DNA of 64,000 nucleotides from positions 15,944,698 through 16,008,697 of the forward strand of contig NC_054869.1 in NCBI RefSeq assembly GCF_018320785.1, read 5' to 3'. This document shows, piece after piece, positions 11,271-26,200 of this stretch. A model generated the notes under the pieces. It saw only the letters and a list, made by a program, of their open reading frames with translations. It was not told the DNA's origin and ran no database searches. A program made the position numbers and the translations under genes. This stretch comes from Cheilinus undulatus (taxonomy: Eukaryota > Chordata > Actinopteri > Labriformes > Labridae). Positions within the stretch are counted from its first letter, which is position 1. Each line of letters opens with the position of its first letter.

Positions 11271-14200
11271 CTGTGAAAAAACAGAGGAAAAAACATCGTT
11301 AAATCCACAAAATCTCAGTAAACCCTTCTTGAATGGCTGCTGTTTATACTAATTCTTGTCCATTATGTATGATATGGACTATTAAATATACAATAATTCG
11401 TTATACTATGTGAAATCTTCAGCTTTTCCTTAAGGCTTATCAATCCCCTTGTTTGTCTTCCAGGTAGATAAAAGCATCACTTTCAAATTCTCCCACCCTG
11501 AGGCTGATGGCTTTGGAAAGTCAATTAGTGTTAGAATCTGATAGGAGAAACACCTTAATGGAACAGTTCAAACCAACAGTGGCTCTAAACAGAGGAATAG
11601 ACAGATCTGATGAAATGGCACGAGGAGTCATCCTCCCACTTTTTCTCCATCCTTTTTTCCCATCCTCCCTCCCTGTTTTCTCAATCACAGCACCGACTTC
11701 TTCTCAACTGCAGAATTCCATTTGTATGTTAATGAGGAAAAGGAGCCATCTTGAAGCACCCCCCCAATACTCACCTCCTTTCTTGCCCTGTCCCTCTGAT
11801 GCCTCCCCCTTCTACACCAACAACAATCAACCAGTAAGTAGAAAAAGACGGTTTAGACGAAGCAGGGGGGTTTAAAATAAGACAAACAGTTCAGTCGGTT
11901 CACTCATACGCACACTTAGGTCAAGCTACAGTTAGAGCTTGATAAGGTCTTTAATTGGACTACAGTCACTGTTCCAGTATACAAGCACTGAGAAAACAAG
12001 TTATTGACACAAGTATGTACAACTGCGCTATGTTGAGTGCTGATTTGCTAGTTACAACTGGACCTTCATTTGGCTGACCTATTATGAAAATCACCAAAAA
12101 ATTCAACAGGTTTGCAGCAGCGCATTAGTTACAAAAGGTTAAAACAGACAAATGTTACAGCTCTGCACATTTGGAACAATCTTTGTTTTTGAGATGGTTG
12201 TAATCCTTCATGCTGATGGTGATATCCAAAGCCCATGCTTCTCTGCAATGAAGCGTTTTGATTTCAGGCCTGTGGAGGTGGGAAGAACTTGATTGAGGCG
12301 TATACATGGAAAAATAAATGCACCCACAACCACACTATATAGGTGTGTAAGTCGGCAAGGCCAATTCTAATGCCTATGTTTTTTTATCTCAAGAGTTGTC
12401 TAGGGCTTATATACAAGGATGACTTATAAACCAGTGCTACCAAAGTGCTAAGAAACGTGCCATCATTACTGCAAGTGCATGCAGCTGCCGCTGTAACATG
12501 CCACAAAAGGCTTTACATGATTAAGAATTCACACTAGTTATTTTCTATTACAAGAAGCCACCACAGTTATCAGAATGTGCGAGAATATATAACAACAAGG
12601 ACCAGACTGGCAGGGTTTGGCACCCCTTTTTAACTGCTTTTATCCCTTGTTAGGTCATAACCATACATTAAAGGAAAACATGAATGTACAGTTAACTAAA
12701 TAAATCTTGTGTAGAGCTGGTTTGTCTAAAAATCAGAGCTGAATAATTTGGTTAAATAATGTAATAGCAATATTTTTTCTTCCAATAGTGCATTTGTGAT
12801 TTGACATTATTTTTTCAACTCCTCACCTTATGTTTTTTTCAACAAACAGGCAATAAATCATTCCATCTTATAACCAACACTATTAGACAGATTAAACATA
12901 CACTGGTCTTTCCTATGGGCTGGGCATATATGTTAGGATGACATAGCATGATGCATGAATCAGTATGAGTGAAATAACTACATCTATAGTGCTGTGGATA
13001 CCTTGTTTCAGGGACTAGGTGGTGCCACTCCTCTCCCCTGTCCTCACACGTTCGTACAGAAAACAACAATGCCAAACTAGTGGACGTGAACTGACAGCTT
13101 GTACTAGTTAATATGTCTTGATGGCAATTTTTTTTTTTTTGGTGAATGTTGATGAGTATTGTTCCGTTATTATCGGAGCTTGTGTCGCTGAAGCAAACAG
13201 CGTTGCGCTGTCTACTGCTGACAGGATTTTATGTTTTAAACTTTAAGGAGCCTTCAATTCTCAACCTACAGTCTTAAGGGACAGCACAATTACACAACCC
13301 AAAAACCAGTCACTCTGCCAAAACACAAAATTCAGTCAGGCATTTCAAAAGGCATTCCAGATAGTTGCAGTCAGCCATAGACTAGGTTTTAACCTAGTCT
13401 TGTTTTAACTTATAATGCAGATGCAATGTGAATTGTTGTATTGAAGGGAATGAGCATTTTGGTGCAATTCACATTTTACAGGGTTCCTACACACTTTAAA
13501 AAACACATTTAATACTTTTTAAGACCTTTTACAGTCCTGAACTGAGAAAAATTAATACCACCTTTTTGCACAACAAACAGTGAAAAAAGAACAGGTGTGT
13601 GAGGTTTCTTGTTAAACTGGACCAGGGCAGAATTTTCTGATTTAATGAACTAGGAAACAATTTAGGACAAAAATATTTTAGGGCCCAAATTTAGTGATTG
13701 TGCCTCTACTCTTTCAATTTACTATGAACTGATATTTATAACAACATATTTTGACAGTCAAGATGATTCTAAACAGTATTACTATTAAAAGGGGAATTAA
13801 GCTTTTTTTGACTTGTCAAAATAAGGGTGGGCTTTCAAGGTTTATATACGGAGGAATATAAAAAAGGAGGAGGGTCTTCCCCCAGAAATTTTGAGAAAAG
13901 TTGCCTTAAAAAACAAGGTTTAGATAAAGGCAAGACATCTACAATTTAAGACCTCTCAAATGAGACTTTTTAGAACTTAAAATGCCCTGAAATTTCTCAA
14001 GTCAAATTTAAGACTTTCATGACTTCTCAAGGATTTTAAATAAGAAAAACTTTTACAAACTTAAAAAAAGTAAGGGTTTTGTAAACTACTCTAGAAAAAA
14101 AGTTATGTCTCATGTTGATGTGTAGAGCATAACATCTCTGCTTCAAAAATTTAGGAAACTGGGTATTATGGCACATATTTCAGATTCAAGAAATATTGCA

Positions 14201-17200
14201 GCTCCTGTGATTTGAAAACTGCGTTAGGACATATTGCAATTTAATCTAAATTTTGATGAATTGCCCAGCCTTACTAAAAATACTCCTCAATAAGGACAAC
14301 AAGTAAGAGGCGGCATAGGGCAGAGGAACATGTGAGCTATGAGTCTTTTTCACAACAATCACCACAGGCTGAGAGTTCAACTACCGTATTATAGCTAGTA
14401 GATGTGCAAACACCAATCAGCGAAAACAGATGGGACTAAAAGAGCGACACAGCTGCACAGAAAAGGCACATTTTGGACTTTGCTGAAAGAAATGGAAATT
14501 GTCCCACAGAGGGTCACATTAAAGTCTTTTTTCTTTCAGAGACTCCAAAAAACAGACTGCAGCTTATATACTAGGGTGACCTATATTCTGAATATCAGGG
14601 TAGTATTATTTCTGTCGGACATGTTTTCATGGTAAAAACTTTAGTGGGACTAACAAATTCAATCTACTTTTTCAAACATCATGTAAAAATACCAACGGCC
14701 TCTGTTTTTGCTTCCCTACTGTCACATTGTCATCCTGTACAGTCAAACTTTGACCCTGCTCACCCTCTGGCCCAGAGGTTTAGGCCTCGTCGGCCTCCTC
14801 AACATAGCCCTCTTTGATGGCACCCGCCTGTTTACTTACTCCAAGGGAAAATGGGAAACACATGCTGAATTGGGCGAGATCAGAGAGAAGGGGGCTAAGC
14901 ACAAAATGCTGTATGTTGGTAGTAAGCCAGGAATGTTTGAGCCTGGTCCGCTCTGGTCAGTCCAGAACAGATTCCTCCCTTTTTTCTCCTTGTACGGCCA
15001 AACGCTCCCAGACTGACATTTCAAGTGTTTCCAAGAGCCAACCAGTGGTAAGATTTTACAGAGAATATGATTCACAGAAATAAAGACCTGTGATTTAGGA
15101 GGAAAAAGGACTGTTTTTCTTCTCTGCTGTGTGCTGCTCTGTGTGGAGGATCTGGGTTGCAGGTACTCGTCTTGTGCAGGCCTTCTGTGGATGTTTTCAA
15201 CTTTGACCACCTCTTAAAAAATAGCATGTGTGTTTTGGAGCAAAATTTGTCCAGATGTCTTAAATTTATGCAGATGACAACAGTTAAGCGTGCACACATA
15301 AACAACATGTAATGTAAACCGTGTAGGAAAATTTGACTGGGTCAACAACAACCTTCACATCTGCCATTTTTTTCCAAAATCTGTTGTCATTAATTGAATT
15401 TAGAGTGAGCTTTGGAGTTGTTCTGAAGGCATGAACGCACATGCATGATGAAACATAGCGGCCCAAGACTCCTCCAACAACAGAACACAAACAGAGCAGC
15501 AAACAGGCAGACAGCAAACAGACAAAACCCAGAGGGAGCAGAGAAAGCATCCGAGAGTCTGACCTCTCTATCAGTGAGAACTTACACAGTAACTCTCAAG
15601 ACCTATACCTGGCTCAGCTACTGGTCTGCAGCCTTTGTACCTCTCACAGAGCCCTTCTTACGCATCTAGAGAAGAATGGAAATAGAGTAAATCACAGGAC
15701 AGGGGATTAGTCTGGCTTCAGAGGCAGGTTTAAACCAGGCAATCATGGAAAAGTGACAAAACTATGATTAGATTAGATTTAATAGTATCAATTTAAAATA
15801 TTTTACAAGAAATATTGATTTGTAATATTGACAGTAAAAAAAGGCTAATCAAGACTGTATTTTCAATAGACAGCATATCAATGGAATGCAGAAAGGGATC
15901 GGCAAAAATCAAATTTATTCAAGAAGATGGCAAATTTAATGATTACAGTGAAAAATTAACGAGATGACAGACACACAAGAGCTTCAAAAACCAATGCAGC
16001 AAATGTTGTTGGTTTTGTAAACACAATACTATTTACACAGCACACAATGAGTACTCCAGTAAACCTCTGATAATAGGCCATTTTTCAATCTACGAACTCA
16101 CCTCGTCCAGCTCCCTCTGTGTCTCCGCCTCCATCTGCCGGATATCATCCATCGTCAGGTCCACCCACTTATCGATCCAGCAGAAGAGCTGGCGATGGAA
16201 GTTGTTGAAGATCCTTTTCTCTTGCTGAGGAAGACAATGTTAGTCCATGTTAAAGCTGGGTGATATAGGTAAACCCAACATTATAGACGGGTGGGAAGTT
16301 AGCACCAGCAACCAGCCAAATGTGGGTTTTCTGAGCAGCGTTGGGTGAATTTTCTGAACTGACTGGCAACTGGGGCAGGTAAATAAAAGTAGCCTTAAAC
16401 CCCTTTTCTGTATGTGTGTATGTATGTTGTTATGAGCAAAGCTAGGCAGACCTACACACTCACTGACCAAAAAGACCTGCCTGTTCCTCCCTGTGTCAGA
16501 GCTGCTGTCAAATGTTTACTCGCAGCTGTGTGCTGGGATGCTTTGACTCAGTATCATATATGAGTAGTTCTCCACTGCAACCAGTATATCTGCTAAAGGT
16601 GTACATAAACCAATGTCTTAATTGTGGCAAGTCCAAGAAAGTTGCTTGACACAGCAGAAATGTGCGAAAAGTATTAGTCTAAAACTTAAACTTGCAGAGT
16701 AGAGCAATTTGCAAGTTTGTCATGAAGCAAATCCATCTGGAAAAGCTCCAATCAGAATCATTTGAGGAGAATGAGGTGGTAGCTACAGGCGGGATTTAGT
16801 TGCACTGAGAGCCAATAGCAATGGTTGCCAGTCTGCTGCTAGTGTGTAGCACTTAGCTCCAATGTAGTGGCAATTTCATCCGAATTGCACCACATTTCTT
16901 CATAAATTAAGGAGCAAAGAACCCCACTAGAAGGTTTTTATGACTGAAAAGGTGTTTTTCGCTCTTCTTCTGGTGGCAGTTTAATCAGAATTTGACATTG
17001 CTCCATAAAAACAAGAGCATAGAGACACACCAAAAGCTTCAGGAGATGGAAAAGATGTTTTCATGCTTCTCCGGAACTACTTCAGTGTGGGTTTGTCATC
17101 ATTACAGGAGAGGTTGAGTTCTACTGTAAGCCGGTGTGTACAACAGCTGCTACCACTAAAGGGATTATTCGTAGAAAAGCGGCAGGTTTAGCAGAATTGT

Positions 17201-20200
17201 TTATTTAACAAGAGAAAAGAGCTACACCATAAGCTCTTCTTGGTGGAGAAGACATTTTCACTCTTCTCCCGAGCGGCCTCGGCATGAGTTTTAACTACAT
17301 CATACTACAGTGTTCATGCACTACGGCAGAGTTTGCCTGTCAAGCTGATGTCACTTCTGTAGCCATGTAAGCATACAACCTAATTCTGTCTTTTGCTCTG
17401 ATTGGCCCGTCATGAATGTGAGACAGAACATTCCTCCAATCACCTTCTAAGAATTTTTGAAAAGTCCTGCCCTTCTCAAACGTTCTCTATGGGAGCTTTC
17501 CCAGATGAATGTGAAATATATCAATGAAATGTACACAAAAAACAGTCTTTCTGGCGTGTCAGGTGATATAAAACTAAAATTTAAAAAAATGCCCATGAAT
17601 TTACATTGAAAGCAAAGCAAATGTTTGCTTGGTTGAGTACAGAACTTGTTAAAAAATAAACAGCAGTTTAAAATTAACAACAGTTTGGATTATTTGTGCA
17701 ACAATTTCAACAACAGCTCTTATTGAATTACCCATAACTTGATACTACAAGCCTTGATTTTTATGATACCTTATGAAATAATGTGGCTTGTTAAAATTTT
17801 TGTGGTTGGTAGATGAAAAAGTTAAATTCCAACTCTGCATTATAGTATTCAAAAGTGTGGTTTTTAAAAGATGTTTTTACAACATAGAAAATGTGGGCAA
17901 ACTCGTCATCAGAGGATGGTTTTTAGTTTGGCACAAAGTAAAGATTTTTAAGCATTTTTAACAAAAAAAAAAAAAACACCTTGAAATGTTCCTAAGTCAA
18001 TTTATCTTAAAGTAAAAAAACAATAGTACTGAACCAACAATACAAAGATGAATAATGTATTTTGCAAACTGGTGCAGAATCTGAATTAAAGCTGTAAGTC
18101 TAGATGGGTCACTGTATGTAAACATGTCTCTAACCTCATGGATGAAGTTCTCCACTTTAGTCTGCAGGCCCCACCACTTGAACTTGACTGTGACCAGTTT
18201 GTAGGCACACATCCTCGGGCAGTCAGTTTTACCCACCAGCTCCTTCTGCCAGGAGAAGCAAAGCAAAAGAATGACAAGACTTAGAAGCCAACATCTTTTA
18301 AAGTGCAGAATCAGAGGAAATAAGAGAGTGGCAAAAACTTTCCGCTGAGAGAATAATCGTAAAAACAGCAGAAGGCTGACAGAATATTATTTTAGACTAA
18401 TCCTGGCTGCATTCAAAGATGAGAATCATTAATACATAATGCTTTGGGTATGGAGCTTACTGAAATAATTATCAAAATGAAGATGTGCTGTGCACAGATA
18501 AAAGTGCCTTAATCTACAACACACTTTCTAAATCCATCCACTGCTTGCACTCTGCCTCCCTGTGAAGAAGAGAAGAAAAGGCGGAGGGGGGTTGGAGCAG
18601 AGCAAAGTGGATAAACTCCAGATAAAGGGACCATTTCTCTGCCTCCGCCCTGACAGCGACACCGTTCCCGACAGGCATGCCTTTGTGGCCACGGAAGGCA
18701 GATAAAACGGTGCTAGTGAAGCGATAAGGGCGTGGCGGTGCAAAGCTGGTTACATTATTAACACCAAGGACCTGCTCGCCCCCAGAACACACACACATAC
18801 ACTCTCCCTCTGAGAACACCTGTTTAATTAATCACTTCATTCTGGCTCGGCATTCCGCGAGAAAATGCCACAGACCTGCCTCAATCACCCTCATCCCACT
18901 GCCGTTTGATGCCACGATCACGGAGGAGAGCAAGAGAGGGGAAATGAGAAACATTTCTAAATTTGCAGTGGGTTTAGAAAAGTTGTCATCGCTAAAGGAG
19001 AACTTCACATGAAACGGATTCTACATCAAAACACTTACGGTGACATTTCTTCTCTCCCTCTCTGTGCCCCACTCAAAGGAGCAGAAGTTTTCAGAAATAC
19101 AAAGGGTACCGATATGCAAGCATGTGTGCATGCAGAGATAGACAAGAGTTTTATTGCTCTGAGAAGCTGGCAGAAATTGTGCCTCTGTTGTCACGCAACT
19201 ACTTTTCTTTTTTTTTCACCTTTTCAAAAACAGTCTTTTTCCGTGTCCACAGCGGATGGGAAAGTGATCTAATTAAAAACACAAAATAGAAAGTTGTGCT
19301 TCTTTATTCAGACTTTTTAAAGCTGTTTGGCTGCCTTTGTTCTGTGAAAATCCTTGAAGTAGAGGAAAGTTTCCCATGGTGAACTTTGAGGGCTCCACTG
19401 CAGAATAAAAATCCTCAGAGCTCTGACACGGCGTGCAGGACCCGTTTGTAAGGCTGCGGGGTATGGCAGGGTTTATAGGGGAGCAACAAAACTCCTGACA
19501 AAGTTTGTCTGTGTGGATGAGCTTCATCTTATTGACTTATTACTTTTAATCAAGATGACATTAGTCTTTATAAATCACAGCTTCTTGTCAAATTTAGAAT
19601 CATGTCTCTTTTCCACGTCTTTCTTCATCTGCACAAATTAGAACCCTTATCTGACCTGGTGACTAGAAATTTCTATCACATCCAATTAGAGCTGAGAAAG
19701 AGGTGATTTGTCTTCATCAAACTGCAGCCTTACTGCTCTGCCAACCCTGCTGCAGCCTTCTTTCAGCTCTATGTTCTCCTGTACAGAGTTATGATGTTTA
19801 TTACAAGATCATGCTGTGAGGGAAAAGACTATTTGTACAAAAAATCCAGTTATTGATCAAATATAACATTTTAAAGTGATCTCTTTTTAAAATCTATAGC
19901 CTCGGGTTTTTATAATCTTTGCAATGATTATGTATTAGATCTGTATCTGTGCATCTGGATACTGAATATATTCTTCATGTTTCTGCTCAAACAGTGCCAA
20001 GTTTTAGGCCTACAAGAGAAATTCATTTCTCTAGTGCAGCCATATTGTTTTGATTGGACTGAGGTCTGGACTGTGATTCTGTGACTTCAGGACATGAATA
20101 CTGTTGTCTTCCTGAGTAATTTTGAGTTCATTTTTGGGTTGTGGTTTTGTGGAAAAGAAAGATTCTCTCAAGTAGCAGATTTCTTGCAAACAGCAGCAGA

Positions 20201-23200
20201 TTTCCCTCAAGGATTTCCCCATGTTGTGCTACATTTACTTTACCTTCTTCTCATCATTCCAAGACCTGCTGCAGAGAAGCATCTTCACAGAATGATGCTG
20301 CTGCCAACAAATGGCAATAGCACATTGCCAGTTCATGGAAGAAGATTTACTCCCCTGTTACACCTCGCCTGCGATGTGTAACACGAGGAGGAGGAAAGGT
20401 GGGGCGAGGTTGTTACGCCACTGATCCGCCATCGGCAGTAGTAACAGAGGCCGAATGGGGGAAAGATGGTGGCAACGTGTAATGTTGGAGCATGCAGTGC
20501 AGAACGCTGAACACGCCGTGCCTCTGGCGCTCCTCTCGGCGTTTTGCATTACTGTAACAGCTCAATGTGAAATCACAAACTGGGACAGAAATATTGCGCT
20601 GCTGCAGATTGAGTAAAGGTGTAATAACAGGAACTTTGTTATGGTGCTGTTGTGAGGCTGCAATCTGTAAAGGGCTAAATACAAAGACCGCAGAGTTTTC
20701 CTTCAAACCTGAGAGAAAGAGTCTCTAACATACTCAACATTACGTCATGTGTTATGTTTTCTACTTTTGCTTTTTGTTTGTTTTGGATTATTCCGACAAC
20801 TGTTGTATGCAGAGCGTCTTCTGTCCTAGCCTTGGAAGTCTGTAGCTTCTTTAAAGTTGGCATTCACCTCTCTATGGTGCTGCCATAGACAGATATAGAA
20901 GGTCTAACATCTTGGTGCCTTGAAGTTTTTTCTGTGCCGTATGTTCCAGGCTCCTCTGGACCAATAGTAGTAAAATATGTGAAACTAAAGCTGTAGACCT
21001 ATAGTAGGTATCATCATCAGGTGTATACCTCCTCATACAGTCCACTCAACCAAGTACTATGTACATGCTTTGTATCTGGGTCAAGCCTCCCGGGACATTA
21101 ACTGTGTTATTATGTGAATGTGGTACATAATTTCTTCTGTTTGTAAGAGTCTTACTTTCCAGGAGGGCCCAAGGGGTCCTCTGCCGGTCTTGACTGACTT
21201 GAACTTGGCAGGGTCTTCATCTGGCTTGTAGTCCTACAATGAGAAGAATTTGTACAGTAAATACACAGCACAGACCGAAAGGTTTGGCTAAGATAAAACC
21301 TTCCACAAGTAGAGGTTATCTGTGTCAGAAATATAAATGTTTATACCTAAATATGACTACACCATGAATTTAAAAAGCTAGCTGATTTTCTACAAAATGT
21401 AGAAAACGAAACATCATGTCCACTTTTTGTTAAGAAAAAAAAAAAAGAAAAAAAAGATTTTCTATTGAAATATGAAGAAAAAACAGCCTAACAACTATAA
21501 CTTCAGAAACATTATCATGTGTCATTCCTGAAGATTCATTCAGTGTGATCTTCTGTCAGAGCAATTACTTCCACTGAAGGGCCAAAAGGTAGCACACTTA
21601 TTCTCAAAACCCTGACACCTACTGAAGAAAAGGTTTGTAACTGCAAGACCCCTTGCGGCATTCTTTAGCCTCTTTGCCGGCCAAGGCAGATCAATAAAAG
21701 TGCCGATCCCTGGGTTCGCTGTCGTTAAGTTCAGTGTTGGATTCAGTGAGTAAGCGATTTCTCAGGCAAAAGTTTAAAGTTTCTTCCAGCATCTAAGAAG
21801 AACTTTTAGAACTTTTAGCTTAGATTACCTCCGTAACGATCGCTCTGCTCTTTGACCCCAGGGTCTCCACCTCTGATGGTTGATCTACTGTCACTTCTGA
21901 CTGTAATGTTCCGACTACGTAACCCAGAAGCTCACAGGGAGCGTGAGAGCGCCCCCTTGTGCCAGCCACTGAAAAAACACTTTGATGTATATAAACATCA
22001 ACGGCACTCAAGCATTGTTTTTTAAATGACGTATATACACCTCAATGGCACTCAAGCGTTGTTTTTTAAATGACGTATATATACGTCAATGGCACTCAAT
22101 GAGTTAAATGGAACGAGGGCGAAAAGGCTTCTATTGGGAGTCAATGCTGCTACAATCAGTGCGTTCATTCTGGAGAACTTTGTGCTAGTTCATGGATGTT
22201 AATGTGATTGCAGCCATCTGTATGGGACTTTTTGATTGCTGTGTTACCAAACATCTAAGAACCCATACGTTTATTTACTTTAAACACACATGCTCTAATT
22301 AGGAATGTACTCCCTGCCATATAATGTAGTTTACAATACAGTTTATACAGTCAAAAGTTGGCAAAACTTGTAATACAGACACCTTTATTGTTATATTTGG
22401 GGTCTTGTTTTTAATAAGTCCAAATTAACCCCTGAGAAATATTAGTTTTACTTCTCCTTACATTATACTTGCCATCTATTTCCCTATAGCTTAACGATAT
22501 TATGTCCTTTCTTAAATTAGAGAAGGTAAACAATGAAAGGCTATTCTAACATTTTTAAACTAAGCCTTTATACTACTTTAATTCCTTACACACCTTATTT
22601 CTAGACGAGACTTAAATTTAACTTTAGTTTTTTGTTGTTGCAGTTGTTGTTTTATATTAACTAATTTATCGGCCTTGATGTTCATCTTTTTAAATCTTTT
22701 TTATCATTTATTAATTCAACTATTTCTTTTCCTTAGAGCAGGGGTGTCAAACTTAAGGCCTTGGGGCCAAATCTGGCCCATGGAACAGTTAAACCCGGCC
22801 CGCAAGATGATCTCATATTTCTGTTATTACTGGCCCATCAGTATGAGGTCTGCAGATTTCCTCAAGTATAAAAACATAAACTTATCCTTGATTATTTAAG
22901 ATATCCTTGTCAAGTCATACAACCTGAAAAATTACAGAGTAAAAATAATTGGATAAAAAGTCAGGAATATGGGAAAAGAAATGAATTTGTGATTTAATTT
23001 CACATTTTCAATTTTGCATCTCACAATATGGGCTAAAACTTAGGATTTTGACTTCTTATTTCATACTTTGAGCATTTCAACTCATAATTTTGACTTCTTA
23101 TATAATATTTTGAACTTCTAGATTTATAATTTTAAATTTTAAGTCATATTTTGATCTTTTTAACTGATTATTTTGTATTTCATCTCAAATTTTCAACTCC

Positions 23201-26200
23201 TTACTTTGACTTCATAATCCCATATTTTGACTTTTTGGCCACTCCAATTGGAATCATATTTTGACTTCTAATTTCATGTTTTGACCTTTTTGGATTAACA
23301 AATTTACTTTTCTCAGATTTTGTGAAAAGTTTCTATTTCATATCTAATTACTTCTGAAATGAGGTTGAGAGTTTGTTAAAAAGTTGACCCTGTTAGGCCC
23401 TCAGGTTAGACCTAAATCCAGAATCTGGCCCCTGCTGTGACTGAGTTTGACACCCCTGCCATAGAACAACATACTTTAAGGATTGAAAATTTAATTATGA
23501 TAATTTATTGCAACAATATTTGAACACAGAGACAATGTTCATTGTTGGTAATGTTGACTGTAATTCTGTACTGTGCTCAGATTCTATCCAAAATCAAAAA
23601 GATAATAAAAAGACCTTTAATACTGCAAAACGGATACCAAATGACACAATCTCAGACTTAATGATTAATAATATCAAAAGGTACCTCAGTTCTAAAAGCC
23701 ACAGATCTGCAAACATATTTTAAACTTAAATTTGCAAAAAGTGAAGCAGAGAGGAAGCAGAGGCGGCCCATTCAAATTCTCATTGTGGGGTCTCTAAAGC
23801 CCAGGTCAGACCACACCATTTCACCATGATTGCAGCCCAATCTGATATTTGTAGGATTTTGGGACCTGTTTGCTCAGAAAATTTGTTGTTTCATATCCTG
23901 TAATGTGTCATAGTAAACAACAATTAATAATATGTCTGAGACACCTCAGGAGTCATGACCTCCTGACATTCACCAATAAGAGCATGCATAGCAGTCATAC
24001 ACATAAACAAACTAAATGGCAAAGGGAAAGAAGAAGAGATGAAGAACTAGAGTGATGAAGTTGATGCTGTGAAATGAAACAGAGGAAAATGTTGGCTAGG
24101 AAAAGCAGATGCCCTTCATCAGCCCGGTAAGTAACTGCTGTTTAGCATCAACTATTAGCATCAAGCTAGCATATCATTCATCTTAATGTTTCCATAAACA
24201 AACAAATACAGCTAAGTACAGTAAAAACGGAATATTTGTTTAAAGTCTTCTTTCCACCTGTAGTCTAGCCCAGCCCATCTTCCTTCTAACAGGCACTACA
24301 TTGGTCGCAATGATTGATTGCATCCCTCTATGTACTCCGTCAATCTGTCATGAAAGCCAGGGCACAAATTAATAGCTCTGTGATCACCTGATCTGACAAA
24401 GTGGTTATCATAACAGACAAAACAAAAGCATAGTCTGACTCTGGCATAAGATGCAAAACTTGCATTGATGTCTCAGGGATCAGAGGAGCAGAAAATGTCT
24501 AGTTAAATAGCCCACATACACTGGTGTACTCAAATTTTGTCATTGTACACGTGATATCTTGTCAAAGTTCAGAAGCTTTTTATCCTTGCAAAGCCAGGTT
24601 CCATGTCTGTCATCAGGCACATCCATCTTGCAAAGCTCTGGTCTGAAACAATTGTGCCTGATCTGAGAATAGCCTGAACTAATCAGCATAATTTTAGGAG
24701 AACATGGAGGAGGCTACAAGCAGAGTTTAGTTGTACTGGAAGCCAACAGCAATGGCTGCTACTGGTGTAGTATTTAGCAAAGATGTAGCTATAGTACAGA
24801 AGCAGTTTTATCAAAACTGGACCACATTTCTTTATGAAATAAAGAGCAAAAACAGCACCAAAAGCTTTTAATGATGGAACAGATGTTTTTGCTCTTCTTC
24901 TGACCTGCTTCAGCATGAGTTTGTGATAGCTACAGATGAGGTTTAGCTGTACTGTAAGCCGGTATGCTCAATGGCTACCACCAGTGAAGCAGAGAGCCAC
25001 ACTGAAAGCTTCTCTTGGCAGATGGGATGTTTTTGCACTTCTAAACACTGGCTTCAGCATGAGTTTTATCCACCAACATGCTCCTCTGTTCATAAACTAT
25101 GGCAGTGCCAAGCTCAAGTTACTACTGGAGCTGAGCATGTCTACTACCTCATTTTGTCTTGATGCTCTGATTGGCCCGAAATGAATGTGACAGAAGGTTT
25201 CCTCCAATCACCTTCCAAGAATTTTTTGAAAAGTCCTGCCCTTCCCAAAAACTTTTTTTTTTTTTTGGGGCTAGATGAATGTGAAAATATCCATGCAATA
25301 GATAATGGAAACAGTCTATCTGGTGTGTAAGTTTGTTTGCATTACTTCCTTGTGAAAATCAAATAACCTACCCTGCCTTGGAGTTCTTTTGTTGGCCTTG
25401 TGACATGGAAACAGGCTTCACTATCATTTGATTTGAACTAGTGTTGTATTAAAGCTTAAAAAGCTGGTGTTATAACAACCCTGCTACAGTCATGGCCTGC
25501 ATAACCCATTTCAATGAATTAATCATACATTTCTTATTGTGCAGCAGATCCTGATCCAAAAGCAAATAAGGTTTAAAAACATTTTGAAAAATACTGAGCA
25601 ATACTGTGCAATACTGAGTACATATGGCAAGCAGAGAAGCACATGATGAACATGACAAAACTGACTGCATAAAGCAGGCATGAGAAATAGTAATACAAAT
25701 AAATGAAATGGCTTTCAAATTATCAACAGCTCAAGGGCCCAGCAATTTTAAATAAATCATGATACGCCTGCAGCTAAAAAGCTACTTTTCAGGGCTATCG
25801 GCCAACAGGAGGGTGGCAAACGTGTGGAAAGAGACAGAAAGCCCTACACACAAACACAGCATAATTTGACTGTTTTAATGCTGAGAGCTCCGTCACCATA
25901 ACAATACACTGTGCTGCACTAATGAGGTCTGTGAATCGATATGCCGTGGTAGACGAAAAGGACCAACTCTTCAAGTAAAAGAGCGTGTGTTAGAGTGTGA
26001 GTGTGTTTGTGTTGTGTGTGCTCGTCTAGTTCCGACATATGAAGCACTGTGAGCCTTAATTACACTAACAAACTCATCTGTGCTGGAGGTACGCCCCAGG
26101 CCCTGCAGCCATGCCCGAGGCTGAGGGCTGATAGGGTCCTCAGACACAACACACTCCTCCAGCAAGGCAAACACCTCCGCCTCGTTAACCACCCACCGCA

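Noticed and set aside
14708..15016. 102-residue plus-strand frame ([20 protein letters not shown]) as an exon or gene
   Set aside because: No recognised family, no convincing splice sites, and an overlapping open frame on the other strand; probably chance inside a pitpnb intron.
20360..20560. GC-rich patch as a promoter or exon
   Set aside because: No open coding frame with splice sites and no box motifs clear enough to call; possibly part of an unknown repeat.
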